Positions 46,081 through 57,730 of a stretch of 64,000 nucleotides of DNA are shown one piece after another. The stretch spans positions 1 through 64,000 of the forward strand of contig NW_025777549.1 of assembly GCF_021130785.1 (NCBI RefSeq), in the 5' to 3' direction. Made by a program: the position numbers and the translations under genes. A model generated the notes under the pieces. That model searched no databases. It had not been told where the DNA came from and saw only the letters and a program-made list of their open reading frames with translations. Origin of the DNA: Homalodisca vitripennis. Its lineage: Eukaryota > Arthropoda > Insecta > Hemiptera > Cicadellidae. Position 1 is the first letter of the stretch; the number at the start of each line of letters is the position of its first letter.

Positions 46081-47575
46081 GAAGATCCAGAACAATTGGC
46101 AAACATGTTCAATGAATACTTCATAATACTTCATAAACGCTCCCTTGTCACTGGTGGCCGGCTTACCCGACACTGGTGAAGTGGATGCATCTGGTTGCGT
46201 CTATCAAACAAAGAGCCGTATGTGAACAAGGAAATTCTGAAAATAATCAAATCTCTCAAGAATAAAAAATGAGTGGGCAGTGACTCTCTCTCAGTTGAGT
46301 TGTTAAAGGAAATCGTTCCAGAAATTTGTTATGTATTGGTACTGTAATTAATATTAGCTTCTTAACAGGGAAATTCCCAACCAAATTAAAACAAAGTGTT
46401 GTACCGATATTTACGATCTTTAAGAATGGTAAGCGGGACCTCCTACTCAACTATAGACCGATTGCTTTGCTTTCTGTGCTATCGAAGGTGTTTGAGAGAG
46501 CAATGAAAGTAAGGCTCCTAGAATTTTTAAATAAACAAAATTTTTTCAGTACAAAACAATTTGGCTTTACTAAAGGGAAAAATACTGAGTTGGCAATAGT
46601 GGATTTTACTGAAGGCGAATACAAGGGTTTTAACAATAGCGGAAAAACATCGGGGATATTTGTAGACTTCTCTAAAGCCTTCGACCTTGTCGATCACGAA
46701 ATTTTACTTGGAATATTAGAAATAGCTGGGATAAGAGGCATTTCCTTAAGGTGGTTCAGAAGCTACCAATTTGTCCTCTCACAGTAAGTACGTATTCAGC
46801 AAAATTAAAGTCCACCAAAAATAATAACAAAAGGCGTACCTCAGGGGTCCGTGCTCTCTGCCTCTTTAATAGTGTTTATAAACAGCCTATTAAATATCCC
46901 AATGTACGGGACAATCAGTGCTTTTGCTGACGACGTCACACTTTGTTACACAAATAAACATTGGGCTCCCATTTGGACACAAATAACTGAAGATCTCAAG
47001 TCACTTCGAAATTGGTGCAAACAATAATAAAATGGTAATTAACGTTTCCAAGACCAAAATTTGAATTTTGAAATAAGAGGGTTTTCATTCGACATGGATT
47101 AACATTTTCACGTCGTTAATGAGTGCATCCAACCTTGCGATTGTGTTAAAATTGAGCAAGTTAATCAAATAAAATATCTTAGTGTTTACATAGACGATAA
47201 ACTTTCATGGAAAACTAATACTCCACAATTAATTACAGATAAAACTCATTAGATAATTTTATTTTTTAAGAAATATTGTAAATTTAAATCTTATGTGGAC
47301 CCTTTATTTTGCACTTATAGAGTCAAGACTAAACTATGGAATTCTAACCGGGGAGGGACAGACAAAGTGTCCATTAATCTATTAATATTAACGCAAAATC
47401 TTTTGTGCGTATAATTATCTTCCAACCAAAACGTGCCTCTGCTCCTCTATTATACATTTTTTTAATTTCAAATATACGAGTAGATTTATTAATAGACCAA
47501 ATATTTGTTATGGTCTATTATCAGTTATCGTTATAAATGTAACTGCACACTGTTAAATATACATTTTGTACATTA
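46081..47575 (+). pseudogene. LINE-B ORF2, reverse transcriptase part
   Basis: This part copies element RNA into DNA at the nick. In order: EQLANMFNEYF (46088-46120), KEILKIIKSLKNKK, a stop, VGSDSLSVELLK, then the longest clean frame (46326-46787) with LNYRPIALLSVLSKVFERAM, NKQNFFSTKQFGFTKGKNTE and SGIFVDFSKAFDLVDHEILL (first catalytic Asp present), GVPQGSVLSASLI (46833-46870), SAFADDVTLCY (46917-46950, intact catalytic FADD), and a C-terminal INQIKYLSVYIDDKLSWKTN (about 47165-47215) and IESRLNYGILTGEG block. There are several stops and frameshifts. The palm active site is better kept than in LINE-A. Confidence 0.88.
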
Positions 47576-47590
47576 TTTAATAATAAACGG

Positions 47591-49044
47591 AAAAGGTATC
47601 ATTAATTCATTTGTGGTAACTAAAATGCAATGATACGCGAGAAATGGTTATCTAGATGGATACTACTATAAACACCATATAAACTAAATGTCATTTATTT
47701 CCTAAAATGTTAAGTAAATTGCATTACAGATTCAATTTCAAAACACTTACAATATTTTAATTCAACCATTCCATCCGAGCTCTTAATAACAACTTTCAAT
47801 CAATCAATCGGAAAGTACAAGAATTGTAGTTCTGTATTTTTTAGTAATGTGTGATGTAAAACACGATATTGACAAGTATTTAGTTTGTACTCTTAATTAT
47901 ATTTCATGCAATGTTAAAATAAGTACAAATACTATAATTATTGGATTACCTTCAAACCTTATGAGCTAACTTATGTTATTGTTAGGGTTAAAAAAGCATA
48001 AGGTTCTAAAATTTCCCCATTTTTTAGTTCTTTTCATACCATTTATCAAGAAAATCCATTTGACGCAAAAAGGTATAATTAATGCACAAGCACATTCCAC
48101 AAGCTTTAAGTTGCAGTTTGATTAGTACTGGCAAACTGCTATGCTAATTCATGAACGTTCTCTTATGAATTGCTTGTTTTGTGAGTTGAATTATGGTGCT
48201 TTATCATGCATAACTAGCCATTATCTTCTACTAATGACGAAAATATATTATTGGTTCAACATTAATGAAGTAGACGTCAAAGGGAGCTTATTTGCGTGGA
48301 AACCCACACCACTCGTAATAGTAACTGTAATGAAGCCACCAAATGGACAACTGTGCTCTACTATGCATATTCTAGTGTATTTAGTAACGTTGTAATTGTG
48401 TTCTGAAAATGCTTAACCTACCTATCATTTACACAAAGCGCTTACAGGTGAAGTTGAAATTTTCAGGTTATAAATTTCTCACTGTCTAATTACTGAATAT
48501 AAATCAATACTAGATACACAAATAAATAAACTTTAAACTATGTAATTTATATTAAAGAAAGGATTTTAATAACACATCCAGAACTACTGAGAAGTAATTT
48601 ATTACATAATATATCGTTTTAATTATGAGTTTACTTTCATATAATAAAGTTAGTATAGTAAGTATTGTTTGTTTAGATTACTTTTTAAAATAATTTAACC
48701 CTTTACATTTTTGACTTCAATGATGAGCAAGTTTATTATTAAAATATTTACAGTTCGTGAATCCGGATAATGAGTAAACATTCAAGGAGATTGAATCTTC
48801 TGGAGAGTCTCACCTCTTTAATTCAAGTCAATAATTTATTATGTGATTGATAGGATTGATAGGTTATGTATTTGTTTGTATACATTGTTATTGTAATAAT
48901 AGGGATGGACATACAGATTGCATGCCTCAATCAAAATTTGTTTTATTTAAATGGAAAAAATATAGAAATTTACAAATCTATAAAACTCATTTAACAATAA
49001 ACCATTAAATAAGTAATACTACTACATAAATACTCCGTAAGTAC
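47591..49044. other. AT-rich non-coding DNA
   Basis: One open frame at 48141-48395 looks like chance. No repeats recognised. Confidence 0.4.
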
Positions 49045-49465
49045 ATTGATACGTGTAACTTACATTTGGGCAAACTGTATGGATGTCCCAGGAGCGGTAC
49101 ATCACTAACCACAAATTTCGAGATTCTGGGGTACAAGGGTAATTCGATAGTTCCAGTCTACTGTGGGAGATGACTGTTGGAGTTGGTGGGTTTGTTTCCC
49201 TGAGGGTCAGCCTATAAATGATGTGTGCCACTCCCTGCCTGCTTTGACTAGAGATGCTGGTTTTTACTTCTTCCGAGGGGACATGACTTGAGATTATTGC
49301 CTAATGTTTTCCTCATGGATCTCGACAGGAGGCGGCCCCTTAGGCCATCCAGAATATCCTGTCAGTCCTGAGCAGTGCAATGGTCCTTATAGGACTAGGT
49401 ACAATTTTCTAAGCTTTTTGTCCTAAGAGAAGAAATAAAAACAAAACAAAAAATAATATGGTCTC
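49045..49465 (+). mobile_element. Probable 3' end of an unidentified retroelement
   Basis: A block much GC-richer than its flanks (CAGGAGGCGGCCCCTTAGG near 49327) ends in an A-rich tail at 49428-49465 (AAATAAAAACAAAACAAAAA), as expected for the 3' end of a LINE or SINE on the plus strand. Frames inside are short and no reverse transcriptase motif is seen. The call rests on composition and tail. Confidence 0.35.
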
Positions 49466-50240
49466 TGAGGTGAACTTACATTTATTGTAAGTTATTGTAT
49501 TTGTTGGTTTAGGGTATGTCCTTTATAAATAAATGTTGTATCTAATTAAAAATATTATCCATGGAAGGATAATATGACTTTGGACATTTACCATTGTTAC
49601 AGTATATTTTACAAAAATAGAACATTACGTTTCGAACATTTAATCCATCCACTTCAACAGCTGTAAAATTCCAAACTATGCGCAAAATCTAGAAAAAAGT
49701 AAATACTTGGCGATGAGTTCACCGAAATAGCTTTTGAAAAATTATATTTGAAAAAAGAAACTGCACCCCAGTATAATAACAGTCTTCACAATCACTGCTG
49801 GGTTATGGACGTGGTTTTTTATATAAAATTCAGTGAGCTTTTTCTGTGCAATGACATTGTGCAGATTCCATTCACTTCAGGCACTCTGGCATATGTTAGG
49901 TATTTTGCTTTTATAAATGACAACTTCTCAGTCATGGACCTTTCTCCTAGGTCCTTATACTTATGTAGGCCCATAGTATATGTTAGAATATGTTCTCATG
50001 CATGCGTGATCAGAAAATATCCCCTCGTTAACAATACTAAATTAATCATCAATAACAATAAAATTATTTTCAAAATCGCTACTTTTAAAATTCTTCAATA
50101 ATTCTGGGCGTAATTCTGGGTGTTGAAAATTGTAATTTTCGTAATTAAAGTTCTTCTTCTGTTTCTAGTATCGATGGTCTGCAATTTTTTGAACAACTGG
50201 AACCAAAGTCGATATATATTGATTTTGATTTAAAAAGGTT
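49466..50240. other. AT-rich non-coding DNA
   Basis: A 117-codon open frame at 49748-50101 shows no recognisable domain and probably arises by chance. Confidence 0.35.
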
Positions 50241-50580
50241 TTTCAATTTTATATTTATAATTTTTTTATCACTTAGCAGAGTTGCAGGTTCATTAATTTT
50301 TCAGTAATTTATTACCATTTTGTGTCATTGCTAATTTATGATTTAATTCTTTACTATTTTTTCCCAATTTTAATATAGTTATTTTATCACTTTCAGAAGG
50401 GTTGTTTTACCATTTATTTATGCAAATTTCTAAAAGTGAAACTTGAACACTTCATGTAAAATTAATAAATATATTTTCCCAATTCAGTGTAATTATTTTA
50501 TCACCTTCAGAATGTTATTTTAACATTTATTTAGGGAAATTTCTAAAATGGAAACTTTTTTAGTAATTGAGATTTTATGT
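50241..50580. repeat. Three-unit diverged tandem repeat, period about 115 bp
   Basis: The units share TTTTTCCCAATT / TTATTTTATCAC(T/C)TTCAGAA / ACCATTTATTTA..(C/G)AAATTTCTAAAA.TGAAACTT. The second and third units (from about 50360 and 50475) are clearly alike; the first (from about 50241) is more diverged. Confidence 0.7.
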
Positions 50581-51514
50581 AGGTTTTAATATTATATAAT
50601 ACTATAACTAATTTTCTGTTTCTGTAATCTCTATTCATCTATTAAATTAAAAACCTAAATCTAATTCCATTATTATTCCCAGAAATGATTTTATGGTATA
50701 TAAAATGCTTATTCAAATATTTCTATTTATTTTACCTACAAAACTTAATATTCACTCCTATTTGAGCTATTTTAGTTGTAATAAAATAAAATATAACCTG
50801 GTATTTAATATTAAACCTTCCTGTGCAAACTTTTAGTACTTTCACGAACTTATACGAACATACCAGTATTAGCTGCCCTTTTTAAGTATTATATACGGAA
50901 TGGTATATATTATATACTACTTTAATTATATTTTGAACCAAACCCGTTCCTTGAGAAGGCACAGTATCGTAGCAAGTTGCGTGTTTGTATTTGCAAAGAA
51001 TGTGGAATATAACCGCATTGGGAAAATCTGAATTTCAATATGAACGTTACTTTGGAATAACAACAATTGTTGAATCACATATTTTGATTCTGTGACTTAT
51101 TAGGTTGTTTTAATGTGAATTAATGACCTTTAATTTTTAAATTATTAATAAAGTTAAGCTTAAATGGTCTTTTATTATATTTCAGTTCTTAAGAAAACAA
51201 TTATTTCCTTAAATTGTCAAAAATGAACATTTATGTGATATTTAGGCCATAATCATACTAAATTTTTTGATGATCAATAATCTAACATTTTCAAAATATA
51301 CGGTGACAATTCAATTGTATAAAGAGGCTGGCACCTAGATGCGGAGAAATTAATTAAACCCTCGTTTTTTCCGTAGCGCGAAGGTAGTAAGTAATAGAGA
51401 TCAGATTTATTTAATTAATTTCTAAAACAATTTTCCACGTCGAGTCAAGCAATTTTTTTGCTAAATTCACTTTGGACATACTTGGTTCTTAATGGCTTCA
51501 TAACAACTTATGGA
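50581..51514. other. AT-rich non-coding DNA
   Basis: Nothing recognised. Confidence 0.4.
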
Positions 51515-51520
51515 ATATAT

Positions 51521-51565
<45 letters not shown>
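51515..51565. repeat. (TA)n microsatellite with one AA interruption
   Basis: TA run interrupted once near 51531. Confidence 0.95.
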
Positions 51566-51568
<3 letters not shown>

Positions 51569-52064
51569 GGCTTTCTTAAAACAAAAATTCACGTTAAAGA
51601 TACCAACACTATGAATTACTTAAAATATACTAGTTCCATCCTACACATGTAAAAAAAAGTATTCCAAAAAGTTTAGCCATTCGAGCAAAGAATTTATGTA
51701 GCAAAGAGTCTGATTTCACAAAATTATATTAACAAATTAACAAACACATTCAAAAATTTAAATTATCCCGACAAACTTGTAAAAAATCAAATTAATAGGT
51801 CAAAAAATTTCAATTACAACAAATCTTTTCCCCTAGATGAACCTAAAATTTACTACCAAATTCTACCCCGGATTTAACAAAATAAACCCTATAATTAAAA
51901 CTGTATTCCATATTCCTACAGTCATCATCGGAAACTAAAGATATATTTTCAAAACCACCTAGGGTTATCTTTAGAAGGCCGTTAAATCTTAAAAATATGC
52001 TAGTCCAAACAAATCTTAAACACAAAAATCGAGAGAAAATTTTTAACGGTTGTAAACCCTGTCA
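51566..52064. other. AT-rich non-coding DNA
   Basis: Nothing recognised. Confidence 0.4.
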
Positions 52065-52393
52065 AAAAAAAAATTATGGTTGCCTGTAAAGTCTGTTTTA
52101 CGAGCGAAGATTTTACGTGACAACGTCTTTTTCTCGGTAGAATATTTATTGGTATGAATATTATTAAATTGCACAATAGGAACAAGGAATTGAATGAAAA
52201 TAAGAATTTGCACAAATTTTAACTATAGAAATATATTTTGTTTACTAAAACATTGTACATAATTTGAAATTAATTAAAATTTTTTATTGTAAATGGTAAA
52301 GTTGAATAAATTATTTACTAAAAATTGGAATTTGAAATTCTTGCTAAACACAGTTAAATTCTAACTCCGCGCGTGGTGATTGGTCGGTTAAGT
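52065..52393 (-). repeat. Copy 2 of the 329-bp repeat
   Basis: Reverse-complement copy of 34001-34329 at roughly 97% identity, with the same two ends. It lacks the GC-rich left part present at 33.5-34.0 kb. Confidence 0.9.
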
Positions 52394-53329
52394 TGGACGT
52401 TGGAAATTTAATTCACTCGGTACAGAAGTGCTCATGCCCGTGTAAAGCCTATGTACTTACATGAGGAGCCGCTTATCTTGCTGCTTGAGTCACAGATACA
52501 TAAATCATACAAAACAATAAATGCTATTTTTAATGCCATCAAATCGTTGAGGATATTGTGTCCATTTTTACTCCGTTGCGTCGTATTATATCTCAAATAA
52601 TTTCGCTAAGGAAGCTAATAACTTCGACTCTGGACTGTCTTCACATTATTGTAAATATTTCCAAGGTTACTGAAACAATTAAAACTAATCAATCAAATGC
52701 AATTCCATGTAATGCAAGGAACTGTGGGTTATAAGCCGCGGGTAAGTACTGTTATGTGGTAAATTAGAGGTAATTTATGAATATATTGTATATTTAATTA
52801 GATTTATATAAAGGTGATGAATTGCATAATATCATTATGCTTGTCCATAATTTGTCTATTAGTAACAGTGTTTAGATTCATCTTATTGGCAACCATCATG
52901 TGGTAGAGGCTAAAACCATTTATTCTTTGATTATGCTGGTCGGGGGTCCTTAAATATATGTTTCAGAACGTTATCTTGAACCGATGTATTTAACAGTGCA
53001 AATATCGGTTCTTCTACATCCACTTTTGGAGTATACGTGAGTAACAAGGAAACCATATTATACTCTAGATAGGAAAGCGTTCAGAGAAGATTAAGGCAGA
53101 AAGGTAGATACAGATACATTGCGGTAGCCACGAATGAGGATTTTCAATTTCAGAATGTTAAGAACCTCGCATTTAAGGAATGTGTGATTCAGGAGACAAG
53201 AATCATAAAGTAGGGTCTGGGGATTTAGAATAATTACAAGCATAAAATACCTTACCATAGTAAGCCTCTACGTGGATCTGAGGCTCGTTCTAGGTGACCT
53301 TTTACATCTTTGGTAAACGTCACAATTTG
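52394..53329. other. Mixed-composition non-coding DNA, possible small exon end at 52742
   Basis: A strong donor-like CCGCGG then GTAAGTACT at 52737-52751 follows an open frame QMQFHVMQGTVGYKPR with an internal ATG near 52698. No matching acceptor or promoter was found. Around 53085-53210 a frame RQKGRYRYIAVATNEDFQFQ looks coding-like. Confidence 0.25.
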
Positions 53330-53797
53330 ATGGAGCCTAATAGTTTTTAAATTTCACCTAGTCATTACCGATAACTATAAAGAAATGGACGGCAATGATC
53401 CTATTTTTGAAGGTGATTTTACGGATTCCGATAAGTGAGATAGGTGGACTGGACTAGAATCTCAATCCTCCATGAAAGTAAATAAACGTATGATAAAAGA
53501 GAAGGTTGACGATGACTCTTCACTTCAGGGTACGGAATGGAGGAGGCAAATGCTGAGGAAACCGGTGGTAACAGAAAATGAGAACATGAAATAGGTGTCT
53601 TTTTCGCGGTGTTAATTTTGCTTGGAGGACAAGAATATCACTTCTCCCAGTATTGACGAAAGCCACTCCCGTAAGCAAAACGTGGACGTTGGAAGTCTGG
53701 TTGTTAAAAAAAGTGATGCCTCCAACAAAGAGACAATAAAAAAACTCACGCTTCCACCGACCAGATTTGTCTTAGATAAAAGAGAACATCTCTATTA
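53330..53797 (+). pseudogene. Decayed coding-like tract, unknown protein
   Basis: One frame runs about 155 codons with only three stops (TGA, TAG, TAA): it reads KEMDGNDPIFEGDFTDSDK, a stop, RWTGLESQSSMKVNKRMIKE, later WRRQMLRKPVV, and after two stops LEDKNITSPSIDESHSRKQN and LTLPPTRFVLDKREHLY. The translation is hydrophilic and charged with few runs, unlike the AT-driven Ile/Asn/Lys-rich frames elsewhere. It could be a gag- or ORF1-like part of a retroelement or an old host pseudogene; I do not recognise it. The stop shortage alone is not significant once all frames of the window are considered. Confidence 0.3.
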
Positions 53798-54805
53798 ACC
53801 TTTGATGGCGCATAAATGATTATCACTTTTAAAAACCATCCCGAAAGGCACTTTTTAAAACCGAATGCCTAGGGTCTGCACTGCGTATTTCAATTAGTAA
53901 TCAGTAGAACAAATGTATATTAAAAATGAACTATTTTGAGTTTATCAGTAAAGTGCAACGTATAAAAACTTAATCAGTTCATTAAAATAACTATAAAGAA
54001 ATTCTAAAACCATTGTATAAGTGAATTATGATATTGTTGTTACTTATGTTAACTATATTTTGTCATAATATTTATATATTTTTATTTTTATATATAATAT
54101 TTTTTCAATATAGGCCTAAACTTTATTTGCTTTCATGGAATGTTTTATTCAATCTACACTAGTGACATTGTAATCGGCCAACATGTGGAATATTTTTGTC
54201 AAATAAGATTTGTTTTTCACATGTATGTAGCCTAGGTTTAATAGATCAGTTGTAGATGTGGTACGTTGAATAACTTTTCACGTGCTTTTACCACTCTATG
54301 CAATGTATTGTCAATGAAACCGCAAAGAAAACATATGGCAGCAAGAACAGTCTTGACAACAATGCTTTGTGTCTTTAGACTTCTCCCGTTGTAAATTAGT
54401 TATTTTCTCGAAGAAAAGTCTGGAAAATAAGGTAAAATATTGTTGTGATTTAGCAAAAGGTATGCAAACGAAAGAAGAACAAACTTCCATTTGTTATTAA
54501 ACTTCGAAAGAAAATGTTAACCAGATGTATTGCACAACTTTCTTGGCGTTTCGCTTCTCTTGTTTCTTCTCACCATAAATCCACGTAAAAGATTAGGAAT
54601 ACTCGCACAAAACAAATCCAAACTTATATCTATTATTCATGAAATAAAATCTGTACTAACGAAATATTTAGGAAAGAGCCGTCTTTATATCTAACATGAA
54701 GCGGGATGCTGTATATGTACCTCATTTTAGTGACAGGGAAAAATTAGACAGTGCTTGCAGTGTAAAAGAAATTGAGAACGTTACACAGTTTTAGGTTGGA
54801 GATAT

Positions 54806-54807
<2 letters not shown>
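53798..54807. other. AT-rich non-coding DNA
   Basis: A 34-codon frame at about 54696-54792 (MKRDAVYVPHFSDREKLDSA) has protein-like composition but is too short to interpret. Confidence 0.3.

Positions 54808-54864
<57 letters not shown>
54808..54864. repeat. (TA)n microsatellite, about 28 units
   Basis: Uninterrupted TA run. Confidence 0.95.
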
Positions 54865-54866
<2 letters not shown>

Positions 54867-55249
54867 GTCTACTATACCGAAGTACAGGGTGTATGTAAAA
54901 TCAGCCTTATCAGGGGTTATAATAATAATAATTTATTCTACTCACAGATTATTTGATGTGGCAAGTGCCCCTAGCAGGTTTACAAAATATAAATTCAATC
55001 TTTCCTCTTAACCATTGGTCGTCTTATAGTGCCTGCAAAGACAAATTCACACAGCAATATTAGTTTACTTGCCACGATTGATTTGACTTACAATGGGATT
55101 GCCAATTCCAGGGTACAAAAGGCCACAAGCAAAAAAACTGAAAATAAAACAGGGATAGCGGGTAGGCCGATATACTCGTACATTGTTTTATGGTGTCTTT
55201 TGGGTATGATTTATGGTATTGTTTTTAATTATGGCTTACTCTAATTTAA
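54865..55249. other. AT-rich non-coding DNA
   Basis: Holds a short AAT repeat near 54920 and chance-like frames. Confidence 0.35.
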
Positions 55250-55440
55250 CAAGATTGCAGTTCACCACCACATGGTTTGTAGTCACGGCCACAACATAAA
55301 TAGGAGCGTGAAAGGGGCATGAGTAAGGTAACCGCCTTGGTGCCACACCTGTTCAAATAGTCCTTGATGACCTCCAAGTGCTCAAAATGTCCTTATGGTT
55401 TTCTCCGTAGTAAGGTCTGCTATATGAACAGATTAGGTGT
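55250..55440 (-). pseudogene. Decayed coding-like tract on the minus strand, unknown protein
   Basis: On the minus strand a clean stretch reads GHFEHLEVIKDYLNRCGTKA then VTLLMPLSRSYLCCGRDYKP and CGGELQSC before a TAA. It is GC-richer than its surroundings and rich in Cys near its end. Upstream the frame has scattered stops. Possibly part of a decayed transposon protein; no family assigned with confidence. Confidence 0.28.
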
Positions 55441-57012
55441 TTAAGACCTATGACCAATCTCCTGCAGTCGTCGTCCAAATAATAACTGGAAATATCTAGA
55501 TAGATCTAGCAGCAGTCTACGTAAACATATTTTATTATTCTTTGATGTCGAAAAACCTTAAAATTTAATATAAAATTAATAGACGATTGGGTGCTTTACT
55601 TTACCCTGGTACCTTGGTTTTGTGTATTAACTGTCTTTAATCATCAAATTATCAATGTCCGAAGGTCATTTAATAATAAAAATCATCTATTATTTCCAAA
55701 AAGGACATCAGTTCAAGTCCTGTTGGAATAATAATCGAGATATCTACTTTGAATGAATACGGATACCCTACATTAGATATGCTTAAGTTTTTTTTATCCT
55801 GAAAATCTTTAATAATATCTATAAAAAGCCACGACAGTTTAAGTTCTTGATTACGTACTATAATGGATAAGCTTACATTTAGATTGCTGTGGTTGGATCT
55901 GGATATCATTTGTTTGGCGAAAATCCAAAATGCCTCGGACATTCCGCCATGAGAATTATTTAAGTACACAAATGTCTATGAGATTAATCTAAAAAAGAAC
56001 GAAGGTCTCTTAAAAATGTCTTTAGAAGAACCCCAAGGGAGCGACAAAGTAACCACTAACGAATACTAACACGATGATGGCTAGTTAAAGATGCACTCCC
56101 ACTTGAAGTTATTATTCAAGCGAGAAGTAATTAAAGCTTCATATTTTAGACTGGAAAATTTTCAAATAAATCTGAATTTCGTTGATATCAGTACCTTTTT
56201 AAATGATCATATTTACATCCCTTACACCTTATACAGCACAGTTATTTTAGTATTTGATGGAGGAACAGAAATTAGATAAATTTACCAATATTTCGATTCT
56301 GTAGTGTTGTAGTTTAAATTGTGTTACGTCTATCAATGTATCAACCAGACAAACACAAAAACAGTAATTTCTAGGATTTTCATAAAATGAAGCTGAGTTA
56401 TTTATTATATTGAAGGAAGAATTTACGTTGTTATTCCTATTATGTTTATGTTACAACAAACACTAGGAAAAAGCTCGTTTTTCTATCTCAATAGTCCCTT
56501 ACTTAAAAGAACAAAGAAATAGATAAATAAGTAATTTATGCCTTTAAACAAGGAAATTACTAAACTCTCTGATGCTTACACTTTAAAAAGTTGACAATTA
56601 ATGTAAACATACACGTTAACTCGTAGATTATCGCTAGTACAATCTGCCTGTATCTGAGCTCTTAATTTATTATTAGGTTTCAACAACATGCCATATTATT
56701 TCACAATAGACTAAACTAGAAAAATATTTATAACTAATATCGCTTTCTAGTTAGTTCTAACCTAAAAATAAAGTTATTTCTGATTTCAAAGGTAAAATCC
56801 ACACGCAAATTACATCAAAATATGAGTAGTCCAAATTATTTTAAGAAATTTATTTATGGTAACTGCGTATAACGCCTTGAATTTAGGAATGCTCAGTGTT
56901 TCGTTACATTTGAATAGTAACTTTTATAGAATTCGTTAATTTCCTTCTGTTGATAATTATTATGATTATATATTTACACAATATGATACGAATGAATTCA
57001 AGTTTACCTATA
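55441..57012. other. AT-rich non-coding DNA
   Basis: A 99-codon minus-strand frame at 55670-55969 shows no recognisable domain. Confidence 0.35.
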
Positions 57013-57016
57013 ATTA

Positions 57017-57077
<61 letters not shown>
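57013..57077. repeat. (TA)n microsatellite, about 28 units
   Basis: TA run preceded by TTATATATGTA. Confidence 0.95.
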
Positions 57078-57081
<4 letters not shown>

Positions 57082-57589
57082 GTATAAATCAATCACCTTC
57101 AATATTCCGTAAATCATAAATACTAAAATACTTTGCAGTTTTTTTAAAACCGCGTGGATGGTATTACTTTTTCTTAAAATAAAGTAGTTGGGCAGAATCC
57201 AATTTTGCTTGGAAACCTATTGTAATGAGTGGTCTAATAAAATCTGATACTTTAAAACCACTGTTACTATATTAAGAGTTTTTATGGTTGCAACAACTAA
57301 GAACACAGCTGATGGCATTTAAGTAATCATGGATCAATTTACAGTTCAATATTGTATTCTCTAAACATAATGAGTTTATAAATGCTACGCAATAGTTATT
57401 TCGTGACGAATTCTATGTTATTCGTCACGGAGCTGTTCGATGTAGGAATAATATTAAAAGGCAAGTGAATAATTTAAGACATTTTGCCTCTACATTAAAA
57501 GTGTAACCGCCCGGTAAGACCAGATTAGTAGGTACTCCATACATTATTGAAAATGTGAGTGTATCTATTCAGCAAAGCCCAGAGGTTTG

Positions 57590-57730
57590 ACGAAGTCACA
57601 CGGCCTGTGCGGTCTCCAAATCTCAGCTGCTTGCGATTTTTTTTTGTGAAGTTATCTATATAGCGAATATTTTTTTATGAAACCTCACACCATTGCAGAT
57701 TTAAATAACTGCATAATAATTAGGTTGCTG
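57590..57730 (+). pseudogene. Transposase scrap: C-terminal DDE motif of a Tc1/mariner-type protein
   Basis: A frame reads RPVRSPNLS then, after a small frame change, DFFL..YLYSEYFFMKPHTI and ADLNN. This follows the insect transposase pattern WP.RSPDLTP.DFFLWGYLK..VY...P.ti.dL, where the Asp of SPDLT is the third catalytic residue; here it reads Asn (SPNLS). No upstream domain or terminal repeats are left. Confidence 0.5.

Larger units (their letters stand above)
43577..47590 (+). mobile_element. LINE-B: second CR1/Jockey-like non-LTR retrotransposon, interrupted
   Basis: Plus-strand order: GC-rich leader (43577-43717), ORF1 (43718-44392), the first residues of ORF2 endonuclease (up to about 44630), then a foreign minus-strand MULE segment (44631 to about 46080), then ORF2 from just before the reverse transcriptase to its C-terminus (46081 to about 47570). 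Most of the endonuclease is missing, so the MULE came with a loss of roughly 1 kb of LINE sequence. LINE-B keeps its FADD catalytic box, but stops and frameshifts make it non-functional. No poly(A) tail; the end is set where similarity fades. Confidence 0.85.

Noticed and set aside
49748..50101. A 117-codon open frame
   Set aside because: No recognisable motif, no promoter or splice signals judged convincing, typical AT-driven composition.
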